Numbered from the stretch's first letter, positions 1 through 11,746 are shown. The stretch is DNA of 64,000 nucleotides from Pseudisothecium myosuroides (GCA_951799445.1 OX637290.1:188501-252500), one strand, 5' to 3'. The notes: a model not told the origin generated them from the sequence alone. A program made the numbers and translations.

Positions 1-1060
1 AAATTCATGCAATGGCCCCTCTAAAGTATAGCGGATGCTGTACTTTATCTTTTAATTGACGTAATAAGTCATGCAATGATTAGCATATAAGGAACGTGAT
101 CATGAATTTGACAAAAGAAAGTTGTTTACAATGTAACCCATGACTTTATTTGATTGAACTTCATTGAAATTGCATAACACTCACGCAATGGCCCCACTAA
201 AATACAACAAAGGCTGTAGTTTAGTTGATGTTGATGTTCTAAATATTGCAAACTTGTGCATGTAGGGATCATGATCATGAATTTGACAAAAGGAAGTTGT
301 TTACAACATAACCCAGGTTTTGGTTTGATGGAATTTGATTGAAATTGCACGACATTTATGCAATGGCCCCTTTAAAAGTGAAATATTAACATTGATTTGA
401 GTTTCTAAGAAAATATACAACTTCAAAGTTCATGAGTTTTCATCAAGTGAGTTGAACTGAGATGCATGAGATTTTTTATTTTAGTTCTATAAAAGACACC
501 AGGGGTGTTTTAACTTCTCATGTGTTTGATTAATTTTTAAAATAATAGCGTGGTTAATTTTAACATTGATTTCACGTTTAAAAAAAATGTAAAACTTTGA
601 AGGTTTATGTGTTATAATCTAACATGTATGAGACCCTAAACCCTAACCCCTACATCCTAAATGCTATATTAATTAATAAAATAATTGCATAGTCCCATTT
701 TATTGTTGATTTCACATTTTAAGAAAATGTACAACTTGAAGGTTAATGAGTTCTAATCAAATGAATACAACATACATGAGATTTTTTAATTTGGTTCAAT
801 AAAATAGAATAATTATTTTTTGTAATTTCTCATGGGCTTAATTAAGTTCTAAACTAATTGCAAAGTCAAATATTAACGTTGGTTTGAGGTTTTAAAAAAA
901 TGTACAACTTAAAGGTTCATGAGTTTTAATCAAATGAATACAACATGCATGAGTTTTTTTAATTTGGCTCAATAAAATATAGCGGATTATTTTTTATAAT
1001 TTCTCATGGGCTATATTAATTAATAAAATTATTAATTAAGATACATTATTTAAGATACAA
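1..1060. repeat. Diverged AT-rich satellite, about 175-bp period (left part)
   Basis: The phrase ATGCAATGGCCCC recurs near 7, 186 and 357. A second phrase built on TGTACAACTT..GAAGGTT..ATGAG recurs near 412, 587, 724 and 897. Most spacings are close to 175 bp, which is roughly nucleosome length. No coding signal is visible, and the short ORFs here are interrupted and unlike known proteins. Copies are strongly diverged, so this is an old array or its edge. Confidence 0.6.
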
Positions 1061-1159
1061 CAAATGCTATATTTCCCTTTTGATTAACGTTTTAAATTCA
1101 TAAAATGCTTGCATGAGTTGCAAATTATTATGAATTTTAAGTACAAAAGATATTTAAAA

Positions 1160-2460
1160 TTTAATTGTTGATTTTTCTTGTGAACTTAAATACCAACTCT
1201 ATGACTTTACATGAATTGGGCTCATGAAAGTACAACAAACACTGTATTTAATTTTGAATTAAGGTTTAAAATTCCAGAAATTTTCGTATCAGATTTAAAC
1301 TATCATGAATTTTAGATATGCATAATATTCACAAATTGTGGGTTGATTCCTTTATTGATTTCAAATGCAATTCCATGACTTTATGTGAATTGGGCTCATG
1401 AAAGTACAGCAAACGTTGTTAGTATTTAATTTTGTATTGATGTTTTGAATTAACTTAACGCTTGCATGAACCCTAAAATTATCATGGATTTTAAGTATCT
1501 ATAATATTCACAAGTTGTGGGTTGATTTCTTTTCTTGATCTCAAACCCAATTCATGACTTTATGTGAATTGGGCTCATGAAGTATAGCAAAACATTGTAT
1601 TTGAATTTGGATTGACGTTTTAAATTCATAGTTAAATGGTTGCATGAGTTTAAAATTATCATGGATTTTATATATCCATAATCTTTACAACTTGTGGGTT
1701 GATTTTTTTCATTGATTTCAAACCCAATTCCATGATTTTACGTGAATTGGGCTCACAAAAGTACAGCAAACACTGTATTTTACTTTGATTCATGTTTAAA
1801 ATTAGGTTCACACTTGCATGAAATAAAAATTATCATGGATTTTAAGTATCCATAATATTTACAAGTTATAAGTTTTTTTTTTCCATTGATTTCAAATCCA
1901 ATTCCATGATTTTACGTGAATTAGGCTCCTGAAAGTACAACAAACTTTGTATTTAATTTTGGTTTAGGGTTTAAAAATCCATAGTTAAATGCTTGCATGA
2001 GTATTAAAATTATCATGGATTTTAAATATCCATAATATTCACAAGTTGTGGATTGATTTCATTCATTGATTTCAAACGCAATTCCATGACTTTATGTGAA
2101 TTGGATTCATGAAAGTATAGCAAACACTGTATTTAATTTTGTAGATGTTTTGAATTAACTTAACGCTTGCATGAGCCATAAAATTATTATGGATATTAAG
2201 TATCCATAATATTCACAAGTTGTGGGTTAATTTTTTTTATTGACCCTAAACCCAATTCCCTGACTATATGTGAATTGGGCTCATAAAAGTATAGCTAACG
2301 CTGTATTTTACGTTGCTTGATGTTTTGCATAAACTTAATGCTTGCATGAGTTGAAAATTATCATGGATTTTAAGTATCCATAATATTCACAAGTTGTGGG
2401 GTGATATCTTTCATTGATTTCAAAACCAATTCCATGACTTTATAGGAATTGCATACATTT
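1160..2460. repeat. AT-rich satellite, about 176-bp monomers, about 8 copies
   Basis: The phrase ATGACTTTATGTGAATTGGG (with variants) recurs at about 1201, 1375, 1554, 1732, 1906, 2086, 2260 and 2434, giving spacings of 174-180 bp. Each monomer also carries a TATCCATAATATTCACAAGTTGTGGG-like phrase and an A/T-rich stretch. The regular nucleosome-length spacing and lack of coding potential fit a plant satellite family. The same period in 1-1060 suggests one larger decaying array. Confidence 0.8.
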
Positions 2461-2548
2461 TAAAATTAGGAAACCCAATTTTGTAACTTCTAGTCTTTAG
2501 ACTCCAACCATCATATATATTTGGCCTAAACCTTGTACTATCGTGTAG

Positions 2549-3905
2549 ATGCTTGAAGTGACTATCTCTAAATGTCTTTTACTTTATCATCCAATTCTTG
2601 AAATAACAAAAATAGATGGTTGAAGTTTGAAGAATCCAATCTTCATCCACTCATAACTCTTGCATGCGGCGTCCAATGCAAGAGTGCCACGTCATCTTGA
2701 AACCCCACAAAAACGACATATATCATCGTCCAATTGAAAAATAGTCACCCTTCTTTGTGCCGAAGTCTAAATGTAGACCCTTATGTTTTGATCCATGTAA
2801 ATATCTATTTTTAATCTAAAACAAAGGCACCATTGTGTAGATGCTTGAAGTGTCTTCCAAAAATGTGCTTGAGTTTATTAGCCAATTCTTTAAATGGCAG
2901 CAATAGATGGATGAAGTTTGAAGAATCCAAACTTCATCCACTCATAACTTGTGCATACAACGTCCAATTCAAGAGTGCCATGTCATTTTGGAATCGTACA
3001 AAGAAGACCTACATCATCATCCAAATGAAAAACAATCGCCCTTCTTTGTGCAAAAGCATAAATGTAGCCCCTTGAATTTTGACCCTAGTAAATATCTATT
3101 TTTGGCTAAAGATAAATGCACCACCTTGTAAATGCTTGAAATGGCTTTCCAAAAATATATTTCACTTTATCATCCGATTTTTTAAATGGCGGCAATAGAT
3201 GGATGAAGTTTGAAGAATCCAAACTTCATCCATTCATAACTCGTGTATACCACGTCCAATCCAAGAGTGCCACGTCATTTTGGAATTGTACAAAGAAGAC
3301 CTACATCATCATCCAAATGAAAAACAATCGCCCTTCTTTGTACAAAAGCATAAATGTAGCCCCTTGACTTTTGACCCCAGTAAATATCTATTTTTGGCTA
3401 AAGGTAATGCACCACCTTGTAGATGCTTGAAGTGGCTTTCCAAAAATGTATTTCACTTTATCATCCGATTCTCTAAATGGCGGCAATAGGTAGATGAAGT
3501 TTCAAAATCAGAACTTTATCCGTCAATTACTCTCGCATACAATGTCCAATCAATAAGTGCGACGTCATCTTGGACTCCTATGAAAGAAAGCTACAAAGTC
3601 ATGCAATCCAATTTCAAACGCCCTTCTTTGTGCAAAAGCATTAATTTAATTCCTTGTGTTTTGTCAATTATAAAATTCTATTTTTAGCCTAAAATGACTA
3701 CAACACTTGGTAGATGCTTCTTTGTGCTTTCCAATAATGTCTGTTACTTTACAATCCGGTTCTTACCCTAACAACAATTGATGGATGAAGTTTGAAAAAC
3801 CAAACTTCATCCATCAATATCTTCTGCATAGGAAGTCCAATAACCAAGTGCCACATCATCATATGGTCCTTTGAAGAAGATTTATAACTTCATTCAATCA
3901 AGAAC
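2549..3905. repeat. 291-bp tandem repeat, about 4.7 copies, each with a foldback motif
   Basis: Units start at the phrase ATGCTTGAAGTG near 2549, 2841, 3132, 3423 and 3714, a spacing of 291-292 bp. Every unit contains a short inverted repeat in which GGATGAAGTTT is followed after a few bases by AAACTTCATCC. This is followed by a CATAACT..TGC..GTCCAAT..AAGTGCCACGTCAT phrase. The short ORFs between about 2833 and 3489 are by-products of the repeat. Related foldback cassettes occur near 9025, 9490, 13915 and 14190. Confidence 0.8.
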
Positions 3906-4240
3906 GAAATAACATACCCCATCCTAAAGTCAAAAGTCTTCCAAAGTCTCAATATAGGGCCAAAAATAAAAAAGGCTAAATTTAGAAAACAAGACATTTC
4001 TATAAAGCTCTCATTAAGCCCATTCCAAAAAGTTAACTCTCACTTAAAAATTCCTCAAAATGCACCCACAATCGAAAAGTCAAACCTTATACATTAAAGT
4101 CAAAGTTGCTCTATCTTACAAACTAAGAATTTGTAAAGGAATCTAATTACACTGTTGAGTTCGTAGACCTCAAGAATGCGGGGGTAGGTCAAATAAAATC
4201 CTATAAACAAGCCGGTCAAATCCTTTAGGAAACCCTTGTA
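3906..4240. other. No recognisable feature
   Basis: This AT-rich stretch lies between the 291-bp satellite and the telomere-type tract. No ORF, tandem repeat or mobile-element end was seen. Confidence 0.5.
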
Positions 4241-4270
4241 ACCCTAAACCCTAAACCCTAAAAAACCCTA
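4241..4270. repeat. Interstitial telomere-type repeat (CCCTAAA)
   Basis: Three to four CCCTAAA units, the last one imperfect, sit exactly at the left edge of the segmental duplication. A shorter CCCTAAACCCTAA tract is at about 633-650. CCCTAAA is the common land-plant telomere repeat. Short internal tracts of this kind can mark old break-repair sites. Confidence 0.7.
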
Positions 4271-5974
4271 GGAGAGGCAACCTTTTTTTTTTTTTTTAAG
4301 TTGTTGTTTTTTTCTTTCTTAAAAGACCAAAATACCCCAAAAAACAAAAAGGACCGAAGGCTTGGACGGAAGCCGCAGCCTGGATGGGGCAGAAGCAAGT
4401 CGGGACCGGGGGTCGGGCCAACTGCACCTAGCCACGTAGCGCAGCCACGGGCTGTGTACTGAGGTTGTTACTGGGTTGTGTACTGAGTTGTTGCTGGGCT
4501 ATTATTGGGGCTGTGTACTGGAAGCAGTGTGCTGAACTGAACTAAACGAAAACTGGGTTGCACCAAACTCACGGCCAGTTGGAGGCTAGACTTCGGCCAA
4601 ATTTTGAATTCTAATCAAGAACAATCACACCTTCATCTTGTCTTTTGAAATTAGAAATGCTAGTAGTCTAGGAAGATAGAGGGAAATTAAGAAGGTAGGA
4701 GGCTAAGGAATCTCAATTTGCAACGTTTCCATTGCAAAAACAGGCTCAAAAATCATAGGAAGTAGAACACTTATGTCGCAGCACAGAGTAAGTGAATTCC
4801 CTGTTATACTTCCAAAAACCACTCTAAAGCATAACAAAATGACTCTAAAGATCGAATCCACGAGATTCTGTGAAGTGTCTAGCTCTATTCCCAACTTAAG
4901 CTCAGCCAGTATCCAATTTCCACTTTTTGGTCCTAGATCTAAAATCGGAAACAACAACACACCGAAAACAACGACCAGACCTCTCTCTATTTCTGCCAGT
5001 CTGTCAAGCTATTCGGTCCTGTAATCCTATTACAACCCAGGATCCTACAATTTCTGATCTTGGAACTTCTCTGGACCGATCCGATCCGGTCCTCTCACAC
5101 GTACTCTCACTCCACTCCGGTTTAGTTTTACCTCTATTTCACCATCAGAGGGTTCGCCGCTTGCTTTTGAGAGTGGCAGGCCCGCCACTCCTTCCGTGAC
5201 TTATAGTGGCTGAAGACCCACTTCTCTAATCCACTACTTCCTATACTAGCGCGGATCCGGTTTGATCTCTCACAGCCAACCGGACAGCGATCCGGTTTGC
5301 AGGTCACACAAAGACCCCCCGCACGATCCTCTCATACTACAACGACCTTGATGCCAAGTTCCCTTCGTGCAAAGTTAGGTGGTTACAAGCGAACTCGTCC
5401 GTTCCAACATCAACTAAAGTCCTTCCGTTTACCAACTAGGGCAGCGAGACCTCACGGGAGATCGGACACTCAACCGGGTTTCCTATCCAGGAGTTCTAGC
5501 GCGACTAAGGACTCCTTCCCTATCCGCCTAGCCTAACAACGGTTTTCTCGCCCGGAATTGTGAACTGTAGAGGTGCTGAGGAACTGAAATCCGCTCCCAA
5601 CACTTAGAATACCCACTCATATGCACATAAGAGCAAAACAAACACACTAAGGGGAGAAATCTCTCTAGAATCTGCACACATTTTCCTAACTCCTCACCAA
5701 AACAGCCCTGCCACGCGCGGGAGAGACGTACAACAAGAAGTCAATAGAAAACACACATAAACTCAAGAGAAAAGACTCCAAGTCTCCTTCGCAGAGACTG
5801 ACTAATATACACTTTAAAACTCAAAAGTCAACAAAAAGGGGCCCGGAAAGTCCGCGCGAAACTTTCGGTCCCTGCCGAGCTGGCCAGACCGGAAAACATC
5901 CGATCCAGACCAGACACATCGGATCAAATCCGGTCCGGTCCTAACTAACAAATATTTACAAAACTAAATTTTAT

Positions 5975-7603
5975 CTATCCTATCATAACCGGATCTACTC
6001 CTTGATTCGTTCCTTCGTCCATAACTTGGTCTTCGCCTTGATCCACGCTCTGATCTTGATCCGCACCCTGATCTGGGGTTAGATCCATACTTTGATCCTG
6101 CCCCGGGTTCAGTGTGGGACTTCTAGGCGGTTCCGCTCCAAGCTGTTCGAAGACGTCTGTCAGGTTCCGGTTCCGCTCCCCGGTTTCACGTTCTAGGAGA
6201 TCCGGTGACGAATCCAAGTTTATGGTGTGCGCGAGCTTCCTCCCACTCTTCTTTGACAAGGGAGTCCCCTCCTTTCCTTCCGTCTGAATGCCCACGTTCG
6301 GAAAAGACCTGGGCATTGAAAGGTCGGACAGATGGAACAATCGTGACAACGTCACTCCGTTCAACTTTCGGCTGCTCTCCTCCATCCGGTTTGCTACTTC
6401 TCGCGCTTCCATCATGACCAATTCCACCTTCTCGGAGTAGTCCGTCAAGATCCGGACCAACCTGGTTCCGGATATCTTCTTCTCCTTGAGGACTCCCTCG
6501 TCAAACAGCTTTGACTTGGTGACGGCCTCTCCGGTTGTCCCAAAAGTGGCCTTCACGTCCTCGGCTACTTTCCGGGTAGCCTCCGCCATCTCCCGTGTGG
6601 TGGCAATGTCCTCCTTGAGGAACAACAATTCCGTTTTCAACGATTCATTCTCCTCTTGGAGTCGTCGTATCTCCGCTTCTTGCTTCCAGATCTCATCCGA
6701 GCTGGAGATGAATTCTGCAACCACTCCTGCAAGGTTGCTATCCGCTGGTGCTCCCACCAGCTCGCTGATCTGGTTCAGAATCAGCTTCTTCACTGTCCAG
6801 TCTGCTCGCACATCGCTCAGGATGTTGATCAGCTGGTTGAACGGATCCGTCGGATCCGCTCCGGAAGGACCCGGTTCTTCAGAAACCGGTTTCTTTCCAG
6901 GGTTTGATGTTTCACCCGGAAGGGTTGGGGTCCCTCTCCGGTGAGGAGGCGTCGTCTTCTGCCGCTTGTGCTGCGGTTGATGTTGCTCCTCCTCTTCTTC
7001 CTCCTCGGAACCGGATACTTCTTCCTGTTCTTCTTCCGATTCCGATTCCCCATACTTCAGGAGTGACTCATGAGTCTTCCACTCCTTCTCCTCCGTATTT
7101 GTGAGGAGTTGATTGTGCTTGTAAAGATGGAAGATGTAGGGACTCAACGGAGTCGGCCTACTTCCTCTGATCTTTGGAACCAGACGGCTGACCAGATCGG
7201 AAAAGATCCTGGCCCAGTCTACTTTCCATTCCCCGCTCAGGGCTCCAAAAATCAGGTTCCCGATGGCAATGGTCACCCTCGTCGGCTTCTCCGGGTGGAT
7301 GATCGGAACCAAGAACTGCAACAGATTGCGATGCCGGTCGTCCAAACAATCTGCGACCGCATGCCCATCCTTTGAGTTTACCGTGGTCCGGAACTTTCCT
7401 CGGGTGTAACCTTCCTTCGAGGTGGCCATCCCTCGACCTCCTAACCGGAAATCGTACACGGACCTCCACATTTCTTCCGTCCAACTGCCCGGAATCCCGC
7501 GGATGGTCTTGTCGAACTGATTCGAGAGTTTTTCCAACAACTCTCGAATCATCCGTTCCTTCCTAAACCTCCAGGGTTTATCGATCAGTCCCCCGCAACC
7601 CAT
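5975..7603 (-). CDS. ORF inside the LTR element; retroelement-type protein of unknown function
   Basis: The first in-frame ATG gives about 542 residues. The frame stays open upstream to about 7729 without an ATG, so the true start, or an upstream exon, is uncertain. The N-terminal third is folded-looking: a segment with LVPIIHPEKPTRVTIAIGNL, followed by a W..DWARIFSDLV helix, recalls the putative plant transposon protein domain found near plant retroelements. This is resemblance by eye only. It is followed by an acidic run of Glu (about 6970-7050), a low-complexity linker, a long coiled-coil-like stretch (about 6350-6700) and a C-terminal tail with Asp-Gln repeats (DQS/DQG). No protease, reverse transcriptase or integrase motifs are present. 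An internal protein encoded within an LTR-like unit is unusual. Confidence 0.5.
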   Translation of the reverse strand: MGCGGLIDKPWRFRKERMIRELLEKLSNQFDKTIRGIPGSWTEEMWRSVYDFRLGGRGMATSKEGYTRGKFRTTVNSKDGHAVADCLDDRHRNLLQFLVPIIHPEKPTRVTIAIGNLIFGALSGEWKVDWARIFSDLVSRLVPKIRGSRPTPLSPYIFHLYKHNQLLTNTEEKEWKTHESLLKYGESESEEEQEEVSGSEEEEEEEQHQPQHKRQKTTPPHRRGTPTLPGETSNPGKKPVSEEPGPSGADPTDPFNQLINILSDVRADWTVKKLILNQISELVGAPADSNLAGVVAEFISSSDEIWKQEAEIRRLQEENESLKTELLFLKEDIATTREMAEATRKVAEDVKATFGTTGEAVTKSKLFDEGVLKEKKISGTRLVRILTDYSEKVELVMMEAREVANRMEESSRKLNGVTLSRLFHLSDLSMPRSFPNVGIQTEGKEGTPLSKKSGRKLAHTINLDSSPDLLERETGERNRNLTDVFEQLGAEPPRSPTLNPGQDQSMDLTPDQGADQDQSVDQGEDQVMDEGTNQGVDPVMIG

Positions 7604-8006
7604 CTTGGCAAGATCCTCTATGAGGTTGTCCTTTTCCTTCTCTTCTGCTGGAATAGTCGGACACACCTTCCGGAGTTTAACTTCTACTGCGGAGCAACTA
7701 GATGGTCCTGCTCTACACTTGCGGAGCTAAGGCATGGACACGAACTGTGCTAACCGGATTTTGACTGAGGCTTCCTTTCCCTCTCCTAGCCGCACGTCTC
7801 GTTTCTCACCTTCGCTCTTCCGATCTCAATCGGAATACCTCTAAACCTGCAACAAACACTAAAGCGCTGTGCGCTCTCACACACACACGCACACACAAAC
7901 TCACAAAACAAGGAAGCAAATCGCTGGGAAGGAAAGCTAAGTACGAGCTGGAGAGCGACTTTCGCAAAAGAAATTTGAAAAAGAGTGGCAACTGGATTGG
8001 TCAGCC

Positions 8007-8014
8007 TATTTATA
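8007..8014 (-). promoter_or_regulatory. TATA box of the LTR element
   Basis: On the minus strand this reads TATAAATA. It sits about 230 bp inside the 5' end of the element and about 400 bp upstream of the ORF start. The position fits an LTR promoter reading toward the ORF. A CA-rich microsatellite (about 7877-7905) lies in the presumed leader. Confidence 0.5.
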
Positions 8015-8869
8015 GTCTGATCTGTCATCATGACCAAATCCGTTCTTGACCCAATTTGTTCCAAGTCAGATCCGCTCCAACTCTAATCCGAGTTAGATTC
8101 CGATCGAATCCGGATTGTCACCTCTTCCGTTTCACAGCTAATTTCCGGTTTCCCGTTAACTCTTGCTCAATTCCGGATACCAGATCACGGTTTCCGTTCC
8201 AAGATTTAGATAACTTACAAAAAACCAAATATTCACACTGCGACAACTTAAAACTTTCAAAACCACTTTGAAAATGGAGAGAGATAAAGTGACAATTTAA
8301 GAGTTTGAAGAGAATTTAGGAAGAGATAGGATTAGGTGAAAATCTAGGAGGAACAATTAGAACCATCAAAACTTGGATAGAATAATAATTGACCAAGGAG
8401 TTGAAGAGTCAACTATTAGTTGGAAGTTGATTTCAATTATTTTAGTTCAAGACTAGTCAACCCTTTGAAGTATAAATAATTGAATTAGAATAGTGTTAGA
8501 AGAGAAAGAGAGATTAGAAGAAAAAAAAAAAAAAAGGGAAGTCCAAGAAATTGGCAAAACCTTGTACTAAAACTCCTACTTTAAGCTATGGGCAAAATTA
8601 CCAAACAATTCCGAAACATGGCAAATGATAGGGGGTTTGAAGGGATATATGATTACCTAAACAATGACACCAACTCCGAGGTAAGCTCCTAACTTCAAAC
8701 CCTCCATTTTCATTTCTCAAAAATAGACATTTAAAAGTAGAACCGAACTCTCAAGTCAATTCAGAGTGTCTACAATAGGAATATTTTAAGAACCAGGGAA
8801 TTAGTGTTGTAGAGTCTAGTTATAGGTTTCCAAAACCATCTCACACTTAGGATTTGAAGCTAAAACGAG

Positions 8870-9810
8870 TGAGATATGGAGGGATGAAGTTTAGGACCTA
8901 ATTTGGATGAAAAGGGATTAGAAGAAAAAACAAGACAAGTTAAATTAGGAAATATCAACTAGAAATAACCCAGGTCTCAAAAGTGAAATTAAAAGCTAAT
9001 TATCAAATTAGGCTTAGGAGTAATCAACGGATGAAGTTTTAAACACCGATTAGCGGTCAAACTTCATCCATCAACAACTTTTGATAGGATAGGTGGATTT
9101 CCAAGTAAGATACCATTTTGGAAAGCTTAGGCTAGCTTCTAGAAGGAACAACTCCAAAATTTTTGAAAATAGTAACTATCCAAAATTCAATCAAAACCTC
9201 AAAGAACAAGGATAGGAAGGACTAGGATGTTTTAACTTGATCAAAAGAAGAAGTTAGTATTAGTAAGTCATAGTAAGACCCTTAAGTAACCCTGAAGTCG
9301 GTCAAACTTCAAGAAAGACCAAAAACCCTAGGAGATATTCAAGGATGAAGTTTGGGTCAAGGAACGGATGAAGTCAATCTAAAATAGTTCATCCAAGTCA
9401 AAACTTAGGATTTAGGTAGGTCCTATCCACCTAAACCTAGGGTTCAATTTTCAAGGGTAATTGAATTAGGAAGTATGTCCTACATCATGGATGAAGTTTA
9501 AATAGTCCCGGAAGGGCTAAACTTCATCCGCCCATAACTTCTGCTAGGAGAAGGGGGTAGGGTCGAATGTTATGTTTTTAGAAACGGCATGACATGTTCT
9601 ATCACTTAGGGTTGTTAAATTTTGACTGTAACTCACTCAAATTCAAAACCACCGTGACCTCTTTTGATTAAAGAAGTTAGAGTAGAAATTGCCGTGTTGG
9701 ATTTCTTTAGTTTTTGGGTACATTGTGAATGTTAGGAACTTAGGAAAAAGATCCATTGCTTGGAAGGCACAATGGATTAACGCTAGGCAACCGTAGAACG
9801 AATTAAACAC
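8870..9810 (+). repeat. Left arm of a long imperfect inverted repeat (copy 1)
   Basis: This arm matches the reverse complement of about 13630-14400. For example, the GGAAGGCACAATGG phrase near 9756 pairs with CCATTGTGCCTTCC-like sequence near 13665, and the GGCATGACATG..CACCGTGACC stretch pairs with 13780-13870. It contains two foldback cassettes of the ATGAAGTTT/AAACTTCAT type. The outer ends are unclear. The corresponding arm in copy 2 is at about 23126-24066. Confidence 0.65.
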
Positions 9811-9838
9811 CAAAACACTTACAGCTTGGTTGTGCTCA

Positions 9839-9865
9839 CTTATTTACCAACGGTGGGTAAATAAG
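9839..9865. repeat. Short hairpin (10-bp perfect stem)
   Basis: CTTATTTACC pairs with GGTAAATAAG across a 7-nt loop, and weaker pairing (GTGCTCA/TGAGTGC-like) continues outside. It lies just inside the left inverted-repeat arm and is repeated in copy 2 (24095-24121). It could be part of a transposon end. Confidence 0.5.
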
Positions 9866-10130
9866 CACTCACACCCCTTCATACTTATCCCGCATGCGCT
9901 TTGCTACAAGCCTAAACTCTACTTGCTCCGCTATGTGGGGTTTAGGTGCTATAACATTATTATTATATGAAAAGATAATGGATAGGCGATGGATAGGGTC
10001 ACTCCACCATTCTCTAAGCAATAGCCTCGAGGTTGCAGCTGCTAAAAACTACCCTACAACCAGAAGGAAATCCAACAGAGGTTGAAATGAAATCCATATA
10101 TTAATAAATCCATAGGAATATAGTGGAACT

Positions 10131-10168
10131 TCTCTTAGTGCATAGTGTTGGGACTATGCACTAAGAGA
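10131..10168. repeat. Perfect 16-bp stem-loop, present in all three duplication copies
   Basis: TCTCTTAGTGCATAGT (10131-10146) pairs perfectly with ACTATGCACTAAGAGA (10153-10168) across the 6-nt loop GTTGGG. Identical structures are at 24387-24424 and 34373-34410. It could be a transposon terminus junction or a hairpin RNA source. The sequence does not decide. Confidence 0.7.
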
Positions 10169-10783
10169 GGTTTTATGCAATTGTACAGTTGTGATAATGG
10201 CACTTGACTAACTTGGCTCCAAACTACTCTACTCTTTAGACTAAATACTTGAAGTTGGCCCCCCAGGTACGCAACTCCCGCATTATTTGGCCCTCATTAT
10301 AATTGCCTATAATGCATTCTAATCCAAATTTAAGGGATACAATTTGTTTTAATGTAGAAAATTCATGTGGCCCTTTCAATAAGGAATTCGGAAATGCAAT
10401 TATATACATATGTATATATGTCTTTACGGAAAACAATAGCATTAAAAACCTAATTATATGGATTTTTTTAATACATTTATCATGAGACAAGCTACCCAAC
10501 TTTTGGGGCTTTCTAATAAAAAATTAATTTTAATTGAAGGAAACTTCTTATATAGAATTCTAAAGACTATGCATAGGAAATTCAATTCTTCATATATAGC
10601 ACTGTGAGTTTTTTCCTCACATGTATGCAATTCAACATTTTTTACATTTAATTTTCTTTTAATTTGGCCGTCACTCAAACTTTAGGTCTTTTTAGTTTGA
10701 TATAATTTTTATGTAACCATAAATATTTTGCCTAAACCATGAATTAGCTCCTAGCTTGATTCCGATGCTTGTGATTAGCCCTT

Positions 10784-11718
10784 TAGCCCCTAAAGGACGA
10801 AAGTCCCCTTGGGAGGCACTTGGGATTTTGGGTAGGAACATGTGACCCCAATTTTTCACATGATTGTTTGAAACTTTTTTTGAAGGTAGGAAATCAGATT
10901 CGCTTTTTGAAAACATAATTTTTATTTCAATCGGTGCCCGAGAGGAAAAGTTATGCCACCCTAAGTCTTGAAAGCAATTCAATTAACAAAAAAATAAACC
11001 CCACAAAAAATGAATTATTTTAATGTGTAATTTTTTCTACATTATGCTTTTGTCTGAATTTGAAGCTTTGATACATTCTATTTGGACTAATACTGCAAAA
11101 GGTATGGACAATCTTGTTTTTTGGGCAATCTAAGCACCTTCTTTAAGAAACAACTTATAGAATTTGTTTTTGAATGCAATTTTCAGAATTTCTCAAAAAA
11201 AAAACTTTGATAAGGTGAAGTTTGTTTGCAAGAACGGTCTCACCATTGGGCCAATGATGTTTCAATTCCATCTTAGAGCTATTAAGAATTTAGTATTTTA
11301 TACAATCTCAGACCTACTTCTATTGAACAACTTTTTTGTGAATGAAAACCAAGATAATTTCTATATCCCGAAATGTTTTATTTCCAACACTCAACTCAAA
11401 TGTTCACCGGAAAAAATTATAAACTCATGGTCTGTAGTGCAAAACGTTTCCACAAATGGCGGTCAAAGTCATTTGAAATTGCAATTCAACAGTCAAAAAA
11501 ACTTTTTTTTTCCAACTTCAAATGCTAATATCTTCCAATGCGTACAGTCAAACATCATGAAATGTTTACCAAATGATCATAAACAAGTGAAGTACAAGAT
11601 CCTATGGTTAAATTCTATTTTAAAAAAATGTTTTTTTGTTTTTTTGGGTGATCCCAGCGAACAGGACAATTCTCAATGGATTTCAAGCCAGAAAATGCCT
11701 TGGTGCTTTAGGGGTTAA
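10784..11718. mobile_element. TTAA-flanked inverted-repeat element, copy A
   Basis: The right end reads CTTTAGGGG followed by TTAA. The left end reads TTAG followed by CCCCTAAAGG, a likely decayed TTAA. The interior aligns, in reverse orientation, with the intron element at 39939-40860. Shared phrases include TTGGAAGATAT.AGCATTTGAA, GCCATAACTTTT and CACATG.ACCT.CCCAAAAT. The 184-codon frame within it is open by chance and does not start with ATG. A TTAA target and CCCY-type ends resemble piggyBac-like elements, but no transposase is present. Confidence 0.5.
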
Positions 11719-11746
11719 TGAAGAATGCAAGACTGTGTGTTGGATC

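Larger units (their letters stand above)
4774..8245 (-). mobile_element. 3,472-bp insertion, probable solo LTR of a retrotransposon
   Basis: Copy 2 preserves the empty site (22495-22515), so the ends are exact. The element starts TGTCGCAG and ends CTGCGACA, an 8-bp inverted repeat with TG...CA termini. It is flanked by a 5-bp duplication, ACTTA, at 4769-4773 and 8246-8250, present once at 22502-22506. TG...CA ends with a 5-bp target duplication are typical of LTR retroelements. No second direct LTR copy is present inside, so a solo LTR with unusually long sequence, or a non-autonomous relative, is the best reading. The minus orientation is inferred from a TATA box near the right end and a long minus-strand ORF. 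The element is rich in CCGGT/TCCGG-type words and visibly more GC-rich than its surroundings. Confidence 0.82.

Noticed and set aside
6486..6944. 152-codon plus-strand ORF opposite the LTR protein
   Set aside because: Lies in the shadow of the longer minus-strand frame with coiled-coil and acidic features.
4774..8245. DNA transposon reading of the insertion
   Set aside because: A 5-bp target duplication with TG...CA ends fits LTR elements better than hAT (8 bp), CACTA (3 bp), Mutator (9 bp) or TTAA elements.
11164..11718. 184-codon ORF repeated in copies 1 and 2
   Set aside because: No ATG start and low-complexity composition. It is frameshifted in copy 3 and lies inside a noncoding inverted-repeat element.
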